From DATJCV01 sp963707665 (GTDB lineage: Bacteria; Pseudomonadota; Gammaproteobacteria; Burkholderiales; Burkholderiaceae_D): a stretch of DNA of 64,000 nucleotides. How positions within the stretch are numbered: the first letter of the stretch is position 1; each line of letters opens with the position of its first letter. Of this stretch, positions 31,638-44,297 are shown piece by piece. The notes below the pieces were generated by a model. That model had not been told where the DNA came from, did no database searches, and saw only the letters and a list, made by a program, of their open reading frames with translations. The stretch covers positions 248,001-312,000 of the forward strand of contig CAVPQU010000011.1 in the NCBI GenBank assembly GCA_963707665.1. Reading direction: 5' to 3'. The translations under genes and the position numbers were made by a program.

Positions 31638-33180
31638 TCAGGCTTGTGCCACGGCGATGCGCTGTTCGAAGGCGCGCTCCGCGCGCAGGCCTTCCAGATC
31701 CCGCTGCACTACCGCCAGTGCCAGCTGGACACCGCCACGCCGGTAGCTGATGCTGCAGTCGCGCGCGTCCAGCGAGCCGTCGATCTCGATTTGATCCCAG
31801 CCTTCGGCATGGCCGCTGTAGCCGAGCACGAAATCATATTGTTCGGTCCAGAAAAATGGCACCGCATCAAACGGTTCGCGCCGCCCCAGCATGTTGCGCG
31901 CGGCAGTTTGACCCTGGCGCTCGGCGACGGCCCAGTGCTCGACCCGGATCGCGGCGCCCGAGAGTGGATCCGGCCAGCGGGCGATATCGCCGGCCGCAAA
32001 CACCCTGGGAACGCTGGTTTGCAGGTACCGGTCCACCACGACTGCCGCGATCCAGTTTCAGCCCGGCCTGTTGCGCGAGGCCAAGCGCGGGTTGCACGCC
32101 GATGCCGATGACCACCAGATCGGCTGCCAGTGTTGCGCCATTTTCCAGAGTCACGCACTTCGGGTCGATTGTCGCCGCGCTGGTATTCAGGTGAAAGTGC
32201 ACGCCGTGCGCTTCGTGCAGCGCTTGCAGGAAAGCGCCGACCTGCGGCCCCAGTACGCGTTCCATCAGGCCGCTTTCGCGCCCGACCACGTGCACCTCGA
32301 TATTGCGCGCCCGTAATGACGCCGCCACTTCCAGACCAATGAAGCTGGCGCCGATGATGACGGCTCGCTGCGCCGTCTGTGCGGTAGCGAGCAGCGCATT
32401 GCTGTCGGCCAGCGTGCGCAACACGTGGACGTGCGGCAAATCTGCGCCCGGCACTGGCAGGCGCAATGGTTCGGCACCGGTTGCCAACAGCAGCGCATCA
32501 AACGAGTATTGGCTGTCATCCACCAGCGTCACGTGCCGACCTACGGTATCGATTCGCGCCACTTCGGCGTTCAGGCGCAGGTTGATCTCCTGCTCGCGGT
32601 AGAACTCGGGCGAGCGCAAGGGTATCCATTCTTGCGGCGCGCTGCCCGCCAGGTAACCCTTGGACAGGTTGGGGCGATCATAGGGAACCGAGGAGTCGGC
32701 CGAGAGCATCGTGATGCTGCCGGCATAGCCTTCGCGCCGCAGCGTTTCGGCTGCCGCATTGCCGGCGGCGCCACCGCCCACAATCACGATTGAGTGTGGC
32801 AAGTCCGGGCTTGGCGCCAGCGTTGGCGGTCTGGCCGGCTCGATTTTTTCGCGCACGTACACCATGCCGTGCGCTTGCTCGACGCGCCAGCAGGAAACCG
32901 GATTCAGCGCCGGCGCCCGCAACGGCGCTCCGGTACGCAGGCTGAAGCAGGCGTGATGCCACGGGCAACGCACCGTGTCGCCGACCAGCAAGCCTTCCGC
33001 CAACGGCCCGCCGTAATGACTGCAGGTGGCGTCGATCGCGAATAGATCATTGCCGAGCCGGGCCAGCAGTACCGCTTCGCCTTGCACCTGGCCCAGCAGC
33101 ATGCTGTTGTCGGCGATACTGGAAAACGGTACACCGGCGCCCAGATCCGGGCCGGCAGCTTGGCTTGTCGAGTCGCTCAT
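31638..33180 (-). pseudogene. Rieske-FAD/NAD oxidoreductase, split by a frameshift
   Basis: Joined, the product (about 513 residues) is an AIFM3-like reductase. It has an N-terminal Rieske [2Fe-2S] domain (CSHYGG and CPWHHACF ligands), an FAD-binding motif VIVGGGAAGNAAAETL, an NAD motif VIIGASFIGLEVAASL, and the second FAD motif VFAAGDIARWPDPL. The first frame runs from ATG 33180 to about 32045 (GLKLDRG); the end (VVDRYLQTSVPRVFAAGD onward) lies in the next frame. One extra base near 32043, in the reading direction, explains the break. Such enzymes pass electrons from NAD(P)H to an iron-sulfur partner. No partner oxygenase is nearby. Either a decaying gene or a base-call error. Confidence 0.85.
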
Positions 33181-33475
33181 TCCATTCTCCGTTGGGAGCC
33201 GGGTGCAATAGGTTCCTGAAGGAAACCATTTCTGGCATGGCAGTGTTGATCATAGAACTTTTCCGCTTCCGGTGTTGGCGCGATGTCAAGCTTGTAAGCG
33301 GAGGACTATCGGGGAATGCTTCAACTAGCCGTAGGGCAAGTCGGTAGAGTCAGCATACTCCTATAGGAATGGTTAAATACCGCATATAAAATAACGGAAA
33401 AAACATCATACTCCGTCAATGATGTTATCTGTTTAGAACTCTTTGCAATTCTCTGCCTCTACCCTGTGGACCTCA
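33181..33475. other. AT-rich divergent spacer
   Basis: This 295-base region lies between the minus-strand Rieske-FAD gene and the plus-strand GH94 gene. Its right half is AT-rich and contains the paired CATACTCC boxes with a TATAAA hexamer (33385-33390) between them. No coding frame is supported. Confidence 0.5.
33354..33414 (+). promoter_or_regulatory. Paired CATACTCC boxes upstream of the GH94 gene
   Basis: CATACTCC occurs at 33354-33361 and again at 33407-33414, 53 bp apart in the same orientation towards the GH94 gene (ATG 33476). A -10-like TATAAA (33385-33390) lies between them, so one box would sit just upstream of the -35 region and the other just after the start point. The first box continues as TACTCCT-AT-AGGAATG, an imperfect inverted repeat resembling NarL/FixJ-family heptamers. 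Suggests control by a dimeric or cooperatively binding regulator. Confidence 0.5.
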
Positions 33476-36400
33476 ATGACACGGGCAACGATGGCTGAGC
33501 ACAAATCTGGCACCGAGTTCGCCCCCGATGCCGGAGCAATCTTCGGCTCGGTGGCGAATGGTCATGCCCCGCTGCGCGCATCCGGTGCTGGCGATGCCGC
33601 ACCGCCAGCGCTGCAATTGCTGTCGAACGGCCGGTATCACGTCATGCTCGGCGCTGCGGGAACCGGTTATAGCCACTGGAACGACTTGGCGTTGACGCGT
33701 TGGCGCGAAGATGCCACGCGCGACAACTGGGGTTCCTTCTGTTATTTGCGCGATGCCGCCAGCCGCCGTTATTGGTCCTGTACCCGCCAGCCGGCGCCGG
33801 ATGAGGCCGGTGCTTACCGCAGTTATTTCTGGGACGCCGGCGTCGTGTTCGACTGCCATGCCGAAGACATCGACAGTCGGCTGGCCGTCGTCGTCGCGCC
33901 CGACGACGATGTCGAAGTGCGGCGGCTGACCTTGTCCAGTCGGGCGGGGGCACGCAAGACGATCGATATGACCAGCTATGCTGAAGTGGTGCTGGGTGCA
34001 GCCGCCGCCGACGATGCCCATCCCGCTTTTTCCAAGCTGTTTGTCGAGAGCGAAATCCTGCCGCGGCGACAAGCCATCCTGTGCACGCGCCGCAGCGGCA
34101 GTGCAGCGGCCGCACCGTGGATGTTTCATTTGCTGGTCGCGCTGGACGGAGCGCCGGCGTCGGTGTCGTATGAGACCGACCGCATGCAATTCGTCGGCCG
34201 CGGCCATTCCCTGGCTCGACCCGCTTGCGCTGCAAGACGATTCCCCGCTATCCGGCAGTCAGGGCTCGGTACTGGATCCGATCGTGGCCATCCGTACGCG
34301 CATCGCGCTGGAGGCGCAGCAGTCGGTTAGCATCGCGTTCATTACCGGTGCCGCTCCGACTCGCGCGGCGTGCCTGGCGCTGATCGATAAATACCGCGAT
34401 CCGGCTGTCATCGCTGCCGTGTTTGGGCTGGCCTGGGTCCGCAGTCGGCAGTGGCTGCAGCAGCTGGAGCTGGATGCCGCGACGGCAGCACTGTATGGCC
34501 GGCTGGCGGACGCCATCGTCTACGCCGGCCCCGCGCTGCGTGCCGACCCAGCCGTTGTGGCACAAAACCGGCGCGACCAATCCGGCTTGTGGGGCATGTC
34601 GATTTCCGGCGACTGGCCAATCGTGCTGCTGCAACTCGGTGCCGGGGCGCAGCCGGAACCGGTGCGGCAACTGCTCCAGGCGCATGCCTATTGGCGTGCC
34701 AAGGGCTTGACGGTCGATCTGGTGATTTGCAACCGGGCCGGCGTCGCGGGCCGGCCGCAATTGCAGGATCAGGTGCGCAGTCAAGTCCAGGCGCTGGCCG
34801 CTGCTGGTCCGCTGGATCAGCCCGGCGGCGTCTTCGTGCGGCTGGCAGCGGCATTGGCGCCACAGGACCAGTTGCTGTTGCAAGCGGTGGCGCGCGTGGT
34901 GCTGGATGACGATAGCGGTACGCTGGCCGAGCAGGTAGCACGTCGCTGCGGCACAGGAAACGGCGCCGTGCCTGCGGTGCCGACGCGCCAGCCGCAGCTC
35001 CCGGAGCCAGCGCCAGCCACCGCCGTCGCCGGAGAATTTGCAGTTTTTTAACGGCGTGGGCGGTTTCAGCAAGGATGGTCGTGAATATGTCGTGACGCTG
35101 GCGCCGGGACAATTCACACCGCTGCCGTGGGTCAACGTCCTGGCCAATCCGTCGTTCGGCAGTCTGGTGTCGGCAAGCGGCGGCGCCAGCAGCTGGAGCG
35201 AGAACGCCCAGGAATTTCGCCTGACGCCGTGGTCGAACGATGTCATCAGCGACCTGGACGGCGAAGCGTTCTACGTGCGCGATGAGGATAGCGGCGAGTA
35301 CTGGTCGCCGACGTCCTGGCCCCGGCGCGGCGTCGGGCCATACGTTTGCCGGCACGGTTTCGGCTACAGCGTTTTTTCGCATCGGCAAGGGGGCATAGAC
35401 ACCGAACTGCGAATGTATGTCGCAATCGATGCTCCCATCAAATTTTCGATCTTGACGCTGCACAACCGGTCCGGCCGACCGCGCCGTCTTTCGGTTACCG
35501 CCTATATCGAATGGGTGCTGGGAGAATTGCGGTCGAAAACGAGGATGCAGGTAGTGACCGAGACCGATCCTGGCAGCGGCGCGCTGCTGGCGCGCAATAC
35601 CTACAGTACCGATTTTGGCGAGCGCGTGGCCTTTTTCGACACGGATGCAGGATGCCGATCCGGCGCGCAGCTTTACCTGTGATCGCGCCGAATTCATCGG
35701 CCGCCATGGCTCCTTGCGAGAACCGGCCGCCATGTCGCGACCGCAACTTTCTGGCCGTGTCGGCGCCATGCTCGACCCTTGCGCGGCACTGCGCATTCCA
35801 TGTGAACTGGCCGCGGGCCAGGAACGCCAGATCATTTTCCGGCTCGGCGCGGCCGGCGGCGCAGATGAAGTGCGCGCCCTGATCCGGCGCTATCGCGGCG
35901 GCGAAGCCGCACGCCAGGCGCTGGCTGCCGTGACTGCCTACTGGCAACGCACGCTGGGCGGTTTGCAAGTCGAAACGCCCGATCCATCCTTCGATCTCCT
36001 GGCCAACGGCTGGCTTCAATATCAAACGCTGGCCTGCCGTCTATGGGCTCGCACCGCGTTTTACCAGTCGTCCGGCGCCTTTGGCTTTCGCGACCAGCTG
36101 CAGGACGTGATGGCGCTGGTGCACGCCGAACCGGGCCTGGTTCGCGCCCATCTGCTGCTGTGTGCGTCGCGCCAGTTCCGCGAGGGCGATGTCCAGCACT
36201 GGTGGCACCCGCCGGCGGGGCGCGGCGTGCGCACGCGCTGTTCGGATGATTTCCTGTGGTTGCCATTTGCCGTCTGCCGCTACGTGACGGTCACCGGCGA
36301 CGCGGCCGTGCTGGACGAAACCGTGCATTTTCTGGATGGCAGGCCACTGAGAGATGGCGAGGAATCGTATTACGAACTGCCGGCGCAGTCGGCTGAAAGC

Positions 36401-37486
36401 GCCACGCTATATCAGCACTGCGTCGGCGCGATCCAGCACGGCCTGCGCTTCGGCGAACACGGTTTGCCATTGATGGGGTCGGGCGACTGGAACGATGGCA
36501 TGAACAAGGTCGGGATCGGCGGCAAGGGCGAAAGCATCTGGCTTGGGTTTTTTCTGTACGACGTGCTGCTGCAATTTGCCCGGCTTGCCCAAGCGCATGC
36601 GGACCCCGAGTTCGCCGGTCGTTGTCACGTGGAAGCAGCGCAACTGCAGCGCAACCTCGAACAGCACGGGTGGGATGGCGCCTGGTATCGACGCGCCTAT
36701 TTCGACGACGGCTCGGTACTCGGCTCCAGTGCCAATGCCGAATGCCGGATCGATTCGATCGCCCAAAGCTGGGCGGTGCTCTCCGGCGCGGCAGAGCCGG
36801 CTCGTGCACACCTGGCGATGGAGGCGGTGCGGCAGCAACTGGTGCAGCCTGACGGCGGCGTGCTGAAGCTGCTGGCGCCGCCATTCGACACTTCGACTCC
36901 CGACCCTGGCTACATCCAGGCCTACGTTCCCGGTGTGCGCGAAAACGGTGCGCAATATACCCATGCCGCGATCTGGGCGGTGATGGCGTTTGCCGCGCTC
37001 GGCGACGGTACCCGTGCCACGCAATTGTTGTCGATGATCAATCCGGTAAATCACACGCTCGATAGGGAATCGATGGCAGGTTACAAGGTCGAACCGTACG
37101 TGATCGCCTCCGACGTGTATGCGCTGGCGCCGCATACGGGGCGTGGCGGCTGGAGTTGGTATTCGGGTTCGGCCGGCTGGATGCTGCGCCTGATGACGGA
37201 ATCGATCCTGGGCTTGCGGCGCGTGGCTGACCGGCTGTATCTGGAGCCTTGTCTGGCGTCGGATTGGAGCGGGTTTTGCATGCGTTATCGGTATGGAGAA
37301 ACCTGGTACTCGATCCGCGTGTGGCAAACCGGCGAGCCATCGGGCGTGGCGGCGGGCATCACACAGTTGACGGTGGACGGCATGCCGCAAGGCGACCCGG
37401 CCATCCCGCTGACGGACGATCGGCAGCCGCACGAAGTTGAATTGCGGATCCAGCGCGGACCGGAAAAGGAAGATGCGCAACCATAG
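33476..37486 (+). pseudogene. GH94 beta-1,2-glucan phosphorylase / NdvB C-half, three frameshifts
   Basis: Four frames together encode about 1,335 residues matching the C-terminal half of cyclic beta-1,2-glucan synthase (NdvB/ChvB), or a stand-alone 1,2-beta-oligoglucan phosphorylase. Order: first beta-sandwich (LSNGRYHVMLGAAGTGYSHW, TRWREDATRDNWG), linker, second beta-sandwich (NGVGGFSKDGREYV, NPSFGSLVSASGGASSW, ISDLDGEAFYVRDE), then the GH94 catalytic domain with FGFRDQLQDVMAL, GSGDWNDGMNKVG (catalytic Asp) and the phosphate-site GGWSWYSGSAGWMLR. The N-terminal GT84 and cyclisation domains of NdvB are absent. Breaks lie near 34211-34220, 34930-35034 and 35640-35652; each is a +1 shift. It leads the pentose-phosphate operon, 12 bases before gnd. 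Confidence 0.82.
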
Positions 37487-37498
37487 AGGAGAGTCAAG

Positions 37499-38521
37499 AT
37501 GCAAATCGGCATGATCGGCCTGGGGCGGATGGGTGCCAACATGACGCAGCGCTTGATGAAAGCCGGCCACCAGTGCATCGTCTACGATGCGCATCCGGCT
37601 GCGGTCGCGGTGCTGGCGGCGCGCGGCGCAATTGGCGTCGATTCTCTTGCGGCGTTGGTGGCCGCCTTGGAGCCGCCGCGCGCGCTTTGGCTGATGGTGC
37701 CGGCAGCGGTGGTGGACGATGTGTTGACGACGTTGACGCCGCTGCTGGCGGCCGGCGATATCGTGGTCGACGGCGGCAATTCGATGTATCACGACGATAT
37801 CCGGCGCAGCGCCGCCTTGCACCCGCAAGGCATTCATTACGTGGATGTCGGCACCAGCGGCGGCGTGGCGGGACTGGAGCGGGGTTATTGCCTGATGGTC
37901 GGCGGCGAAGCCGAAACCGTGCGCCATCTTGATCCTGTCCTGGCGGCGCTGGCGCCAGGCGCCGGCAACGCACCGCGTACGCCTGGACGCAGCGGCCCGA
38001 GCGCATCGGCCGAACAGGGCTATCTGTATTGCGGCAACGCCGGCGCCGGCCATTTCGTCAAGATGGTTCATAACGGCATCGAGTACGGCATCATGGCCGC
38101 GTATGCCGAGGGCTTCAATATTCTGAGCAATGCCAATGCCGGCAAGCGGGCGCGCAGCGTCGACGCTGAAACGGCGCCATTGCGCCATCCCGAACATTAT
38201 CAGTATGAGCTGAATCTGCCCGACATCGCCGAAGTCTGGCGCCGCGGCAGTGTCATCGGCTCCTGGTTGCTGGACTTGGTCGCCGCTGCCTTGCATGCCA
38301 ATCCGGAATTGACGAACTATGCCGGCCGCGTCTCGGATTCAGGCGAAGGGCGCTGGACGCTGGCGGCGGCGATTGACACCGCGGTGCCGGCGCCGATCCT
38401 CTCCGCCGCCATATTCGAGCGTTTCAGTTCGCGCGGCGACGCCGATTTTGCCGACAAGGTGCTGTCCGCGATGCGCTATCAGTTTGGCGGCCATATCGAA
38501 CAAGCGGAGCGGGGAAAATGA
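37499..38521 (+). CDS. gnd: 6-phosphogluconate dehydrogenase, decarboxylating (short type)
   Basis: Gnd oxidises and decarboxylates 6-phosphogluconate to ribulose-5-phosphate. The 340-residue product belongs to the short (YqeC/GndA-like) form: Rossmann motif MIGLGRMGANMTQRL, DGGNSMYHDD, the substrate motif GTSGGVAGLERGYCLMVGG, and the catalytic KMVHNGIEYGIM (Lys and Asn/His). The ATG has GAGGAG upstream. It overlaps zwf by ATGA (38518-38521), so both oxidative steps are coupled. Confidence 0.95.
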   Translation: MQIGMIGLGRMGANMTQRLMKAGHQCIVYDAHPAAVAVLAARGAIGVDSLAALVAALEPPRALWLMVPAAVVDDVLTTLTPLLAAGDIVVDGGNSMYHDDIRRSAALHPQGIHYVDVGTSGGVAGLERGYCLMVGGEAETVRHLDPVLAALAPGAGNAPRTPGRSGPSASAEQGYLYCGNAGAGHFVKMVHNGIEYGIMAAYAEGFNILSNANAGKRARSVDAETAPLRHPEHYQYELNLPDIAEVWRRGSVIGSWLLDLVAAALHANPELTNYAGRVSDSGEGRWTLAAAIDTAVPAPILSAAIFERFSSRGDADFADKVLSAMRYQFGGHIEQAERGK

Positions 38522-39906
38522 CGGATATCCAATCCGACGCCTTCGTCTTCTTCGGCGCCACCGGCGATCTGGCCTACAAGAAAATTTTTCCCACGCTGCA
38601 GGTCATGGTCCAGCGCGGCCGTCTGGACATTCCGGTCATCGGCATCGCCCGCTCCGGCTGGAGTCTGGAACGTCTGCGCGAGCGGGTGCGCAGCAGCCTG
38701 CAGGAACATGGCAGGCTGGATGATCATGCCTGCGGCAAGCTATGCGCGCAATTGCGCTATGTCGATGGCGACTATGGCGATGACGCCACATATGAGCGCT
38801 TGCGGCGGGCGCTGGGCAACGCGGTACGGCCGGTACACTACCTGGCGATCCCGCCCAGCATGTTCGGCCCGGTCGCGCGCGGACTGGCCCAATCGGGCTG
38901 CGGCAAGGGTGCGCGCATCATCGTCGAAAAGCCGTTCGGACGCGATCTCGCTTCCGCCGTCAAGCTGGACGCCACGCTGCATCAGTCGTTTCCCGAATCG
39001 GCGATTTTTCGCATCGACCATTATCTGGGCAAGGAAACGGTGCTGAATCTGCTGTATTTCCGCTTTTCCAATGCCTTTCTTGAACCGATCTGGAACCGCA
39101 ACCATGTGGCCAGCGTGCAAATCACCATGGCCGAGGATTTCGGCGTGGAAGGCCGCGGACGATTCTACGAAGAGGTTGGCGCGCTGCGCGACGTCGTGCA
39201 AAACCACATGCTGCAAGTGATGACCTTGCTGACGATGGATGCACCGGTCGGCCGTGGCCTCGATATCCTGCGCGACGAAAAACTGCGCCTGCTGCGTGCC
39301 GTCCGCCCGCTCGATCCGAAGGAGGTGGTGCGCGGCCAGTTCAGCGGGTATCGCAAAGAGCAGGGCGTCGCGGCCGACTCCCGGGTCGAAACCTTCGCCG
39401 CCCTGCGGCTGCATATCGACAGCATGCGCTGGACGGGCGTGCCGTTCTATATCCGCGCCGGCAAGCAGCTGCCGGTGACGGCGATGGAAGTGCTGGTCGA
39501 GCTCAAGCACTTGCCGCAGCCGGTGTTCGACCCGATGAAGAAAAACCAGTCGAACTATTTTCGTTTCCGTTTCAGCCCGGATGTCGGCATTTCCGTCGGC
39601 GCGCGCATCAAGCTGCCCGGCGTGGCCATGGTCGGCCAGGCCACCGAACTGATCGCGCAACGCGATGCCGGCGACGACATGACACCGTACGAACGCCTGT
39701 TCGGCGATGCCTTGCGCGGCGACTCATCCTTGTTTACGCGGGATGACTGCGTCGAGCAGGCGTGGCGCATCATTGATCCAGCATTGGACAGCAGCGCGGC
39801 GCCGATCGAATACCCGGTGAATAGCTGGGGTCCGGAGGAGGCTGGACAGTTGATCGAGCGCGACGGCGGCTGGCATAACCCGATAGCGCATGAGGTGCCG
39901 GCATGA
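38518..39906 (+). CDS. zwf: Glucose-6-phosphate 1-dehydrogenase
   Basis: Zwf oxidises glucose-6-phosphate to 6-phosphogluconolactone. The 462-residue product shows the nucleotide-binding GATGDLAYKKIFP, the active-site RIDHYLGKETVLNLLYFRF (catalytic His, Lys), and GVPFYIRAGKQLP. Length is slightly shorter than the usual 490. No 6-phosphogluconolactonase gene (pgl) is present in the operon. It overlaps gnd and the HAD gene by 4 nt each. Confidence 0.96.
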   Translation: MTDIQSDAFVFFGATGDLAYKKIFPTLQVMVQRGRLDIPVIGIARSGWSLERLRERVRSSLQEHGRLDDHACGKLCAQLRYVDGDYGDDATYERLRRALGNAVRPVHYLAIPPSMFGPVARGLAQSGCGKGARIIVEKPFGRDLASAVKLDATLHQSFPESAIFRIDHYLGKETVLNLLYFRFSNAFLEPIWNRNHVASVQITMAEDFGVEGRGRFYEEVGALRDVVQNHMLQVMTLLTMDAPVGRGLDILRDEKLRLLRAVRPLDPKEVVRGQFSGYRKEQGVAADSRVETFAALRLHIDSMRWTGVPFYIRAGKQLPVTAMEVLVELKHLPQPVFDPMKKNQSNYFRFRFSPDVGISVGARIKLPGVAMVGQATELIAQRDAGDDMTPYERLFGDALRGDSSLFTRDDCVEQAWRIIDPALDSSAAPIEYPVNSWGPEEAGQLIERDGGWHNPIAHEVPA

Positions 39907-40604
39907 GCGCACCGGAAAACATCGTCTTTCTGTTCGACGTCGATAACACGCTGCTCGACAACGACCGCGTCGCCGCTGATCTGCAGCAACACCTGGTCCG
40001 TCAGTTCGGCAGCGACAATGCCCGCCGCTACTGGAGCATCTTCGAGGAACTGCGCGCGGAACTGGGGTATGCCGATTACCTGGGCGCACTGCAACGCTAT
40101 CGCAGCAACTCCCTGAACGACCCGGCGTTGCTGCTGATGTCCGGATTCCTGCTGGATTATCCGTTTGCCGATCGCCTGTATCCCGGTGCGTTGCAGGCGC
40201 TGGCTCATGTGCGGCAGTGGGGCCGCACCGTCATTCTGTCCGATGGCGATGCCGTATTCCAGCCGCGCAAGGTGCAGCGTTCGGGCTTGTGGGATGCGGT
40301 CGAAGGGCGCGTGCTGATTTACATCCATAAGGAAAAAATGCTGGATGCGGTACAGGCGCGCTACCCGGCACGTCATTACGTGATGGTGGACGACAAGCTG
40401 CGCATTCTGGCGGTGATGAAGAAGGAAATGGGCACGTGCTTGAGCACGGTCTTCCCACGCCAGGGGCATTACGCGCTGGACGCCCGTAATGCAGCACTCT
40501 ATCCGCCGGCCGACGTCGCGATTGAGCGCATCGGCGATTTGGCGCAGTGCGAATTATCCGTATTTTTCGGCGCGACGGATGCGCGCGCCTGGAGCCAATC
40601 ATGA
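39903..40604 (+). CDS. HAD-family hydrolase
   Basis: The 233-residue product is a HAD phosphatase-like protein: nucleophile motif FLFDVDNTLLDND at about 9-21, motif II VILSDGDAVFQ (Ser), and motif IV YVMVDDKLRIL. A helical cap of the C1 type (about 22-95) is present. Substrate is unknown; the location between zwf and tal suggests a sugar phosphate, possibly a side product. It overlaps its neighbours by 4 nt on each side. Confidence 0.88.
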   Translation: MSAPENIVFLFDVDNTLLDNDRVAADLQQHLVRQFGSDNARRYWSIFEELRAELGYADYLGALQRYRSNSLNDPALLLMSGFLLDYPFADRLYPGALQALAHVRQWGRTVILSDGDAVFQPRKVQRSGLWDAVEGRVLIYIHKEKMLDAVQARYPARHYVMVDDKLRILAVMKKEMGTCLSTVFPRQGHYALDARNAALYPPADVAIERIGDLAQCELSVFFGATDARAWSQS

Positions 40605-41709
40605 ATGCAGCGCAAGAACTTCACGAGCTCGGCCAGAGTCTGTGGCTCGACAACATCACCCGTAAAATCGTCACCGACGGCACCCTGCGCCGTTACATCG
40701 ACGAGCTGGCGGTAACCGGACTGACGTCCAATCCGACCATTTTCCAGAAAGCGATTGGTGACACGGACTTCTACGATGAAGCGATTCGCCGCAAGACGCA
40801 AGAAGGCAAGGCCGGCGAAGCGATGTTCTTCGAGCTGGCACTGGAAGACCTGACGCAGGCGGCCGATCTGTTTCGCGCCGTGCACGACAAGACGAATGGC
40901 GTCGACGGCTGGGTCTCGCTGGAGGTGTCACCGCTCTTGGCCGACCGTGCCGATGCCACTATCCAGGCAGCACTCGACTTGCACGCGCGCGCCGCGCGGC
41001 CCAACCTGTTCATCAAGATTCCCGGCACTGCCGCCGGGCTGGTGGCCATCGAAGAATCGATCTACCAGGGTGTGCCGATCAATGTCACGCTGCTGTTTTC
41101 GCGCGAGCAGTATCTGGCAGCGTCCGCCGCCTATATGCGCGGCATCGAGCGGCGCTTGGCGGCGGGCCAAAGTCCCAAGGTGGCTTCGGTGGCATCGATT
41201 TTTGTCAGCCGCTGGGACGTGGCGGTAAAAGACAAGGTGGCGCCGCAGCTGCAGAACCGGCTCGGGATCGCGATTGCCCAGCGCGCCTATCTGGCCTACC
41301 ACGATGTGCTGGCCTCGCAGCGCTGGCGCCAGCTTGCCGCAGCAGGCGCGCAGCCGCAGCGCCTGTTGTGGGCCAGCACCGGCACCAAGGACCCGGCGGC
41401 GCCGGATACGCTCTACATAGAAGCGCTGGCGGCGCCGGACACTATCAATACCATGCCGGAAAAAACCTTGCTGGCGTTTGCCGAGCATGGCCAGGTGAAG
41501 AACCCGATGACGGCGGATGTGGCGGCCGCTGGCGAGTGGGAAGGGATGCTGGACAAGTTCGTGCGCTCCGGGATCAATGAGATGAGCCTGGCCGAACAGT
41601 TGCAACGCGAGGGCGCACAGGCGTTCGACAAGTCATGGAAAGACCTGCTGGCTGGCATCACCTCGAAAAGCGAGCAGTTGCAGGGCGCTGCTGGCATGAA
41701 GGTGCAACC

Positions 41710-41713
<4 letters not shown>
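40601..41713 (+). CDS. tal: Transaldolase
   Basis: Transaldolase moves a dihydroxyacetone unit between sugar phosphates in the pentose phosphate pathway. The 370-residue product is of the longer bacterial type: SLWLDNITRKIVTDG, GLTSNPTIFQKAI, GWVSLEVSP, and the Schiff-base lysine in NLFIKIPGT, then NVTLLFSREQYL and WASTGTKDP. The ATG at 40601 overlaps the HAD stop; a longer frame would run into the HAD gene. Overlaps pgi by GTGA. Confidence 0.95.
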
Positions 41714-43361
<1,648 letters not shown>

Positions 43362-43365
<4 letters not shown>

Positions 43366-44297
43366 CTACGGGCTACACACGTGCACTCTATCTGCTGCCG
43401 TTCGATCATCGTCATTCGTATGTCAGCGGCATGTTCGGCTTCCATCCGCCATTGACGCCAAGCCAGCATGATCAGGTGGCTGATACCAAGCAGGTAATTT
43501 ACGAAGGTTTCCGACAGGCGCTGGCCGGCGGCGTGGCGCAGGCCAACGCCGCCATCCTGGTGGATGAGGAATTCGGCGCGGCCGTTTTACGGGACGCGGC
43601 AAGGCAGGGCTACACCACTGCGCTTGCCGTGGAGAAGAGCGGATCGGACGAGTTCGACTTTGAATACGGCGCAGATTTCGCCGCCCATATCGAGGTATTC
43701 AAGCCGACTTTTGCCAAGGTATTGGTGCGTTACAACCCCGAAGGCGATGCCGCACTCAATGCTCGCCAGGCGGCACGCCTGAAGCAGCTTTCGGACTACT
43801 GCCGCAAGGTGGATCAGCGCTTCATGTTCGAATTGCTGGTGCCGGCGACAACGGAACAATTGGGGCAGCTTGCCGGCAGCGTCGATGCCTATGACCTGCA
43901 GGCCCGTCCATCATTGATGCTAGGGGCGATACACAGTCTGCAGGACGCCGGGGTCGAGCCTGACGTCTGGAAAATAGAAGGGCTGGAGCGGCGCGAGGAT
44001 TGCCTGCGTGTGGTTGAGGCGGCCCGGCGCGACGGCCGCTCAGACGTCAGCTGCATTGTTCTCGGTCGCGGCGCGGACCAGCGCAAGGTGAGCGCTTGGG
44101 TGGCAACCGCAGCTACCGTGCCGGGATTCATCGGCTTTGCCGTGGGCCGCACCAGCTTCTGGGACGCGATCAAGGATTACCGCAACGGCACCGCAACAAG
44201 GGAACAGGCGAGCGCACGCATCGCCGCCCGCTATGCGGAATGGGTCGCCATTTTCGAACAACAGGACATTACCGCAGCCGGGGCAAGCAATGAATGA
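43362..44297 (+). CDS. DUF2090 (IolC C-domain/aldolase-like) protein
   Basis: The 311-residue product begins ALYLLPFDHRHSY and continues with an aldolase-like barrel pattern (FKPTFAKVLVRYNPEGD, RFMFELLVPATTEQL, DVWKIEGLERREDC, CIVLGRGADQRKV, FIGFAVGRTSFWDAIKDY), matching DUF2090. This domain is fused to the kinase IolC in some bacteria, where it acts on 2-deoxy-5-keto-gluconate-6-phosphate. A stand-alone copy inside a pentose phosphate operon suggests a sugar-phosphate aldolase, substrate unproven. Overlaps pgi by 4 and tkt by 8 nt. Confidence 0.85.
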
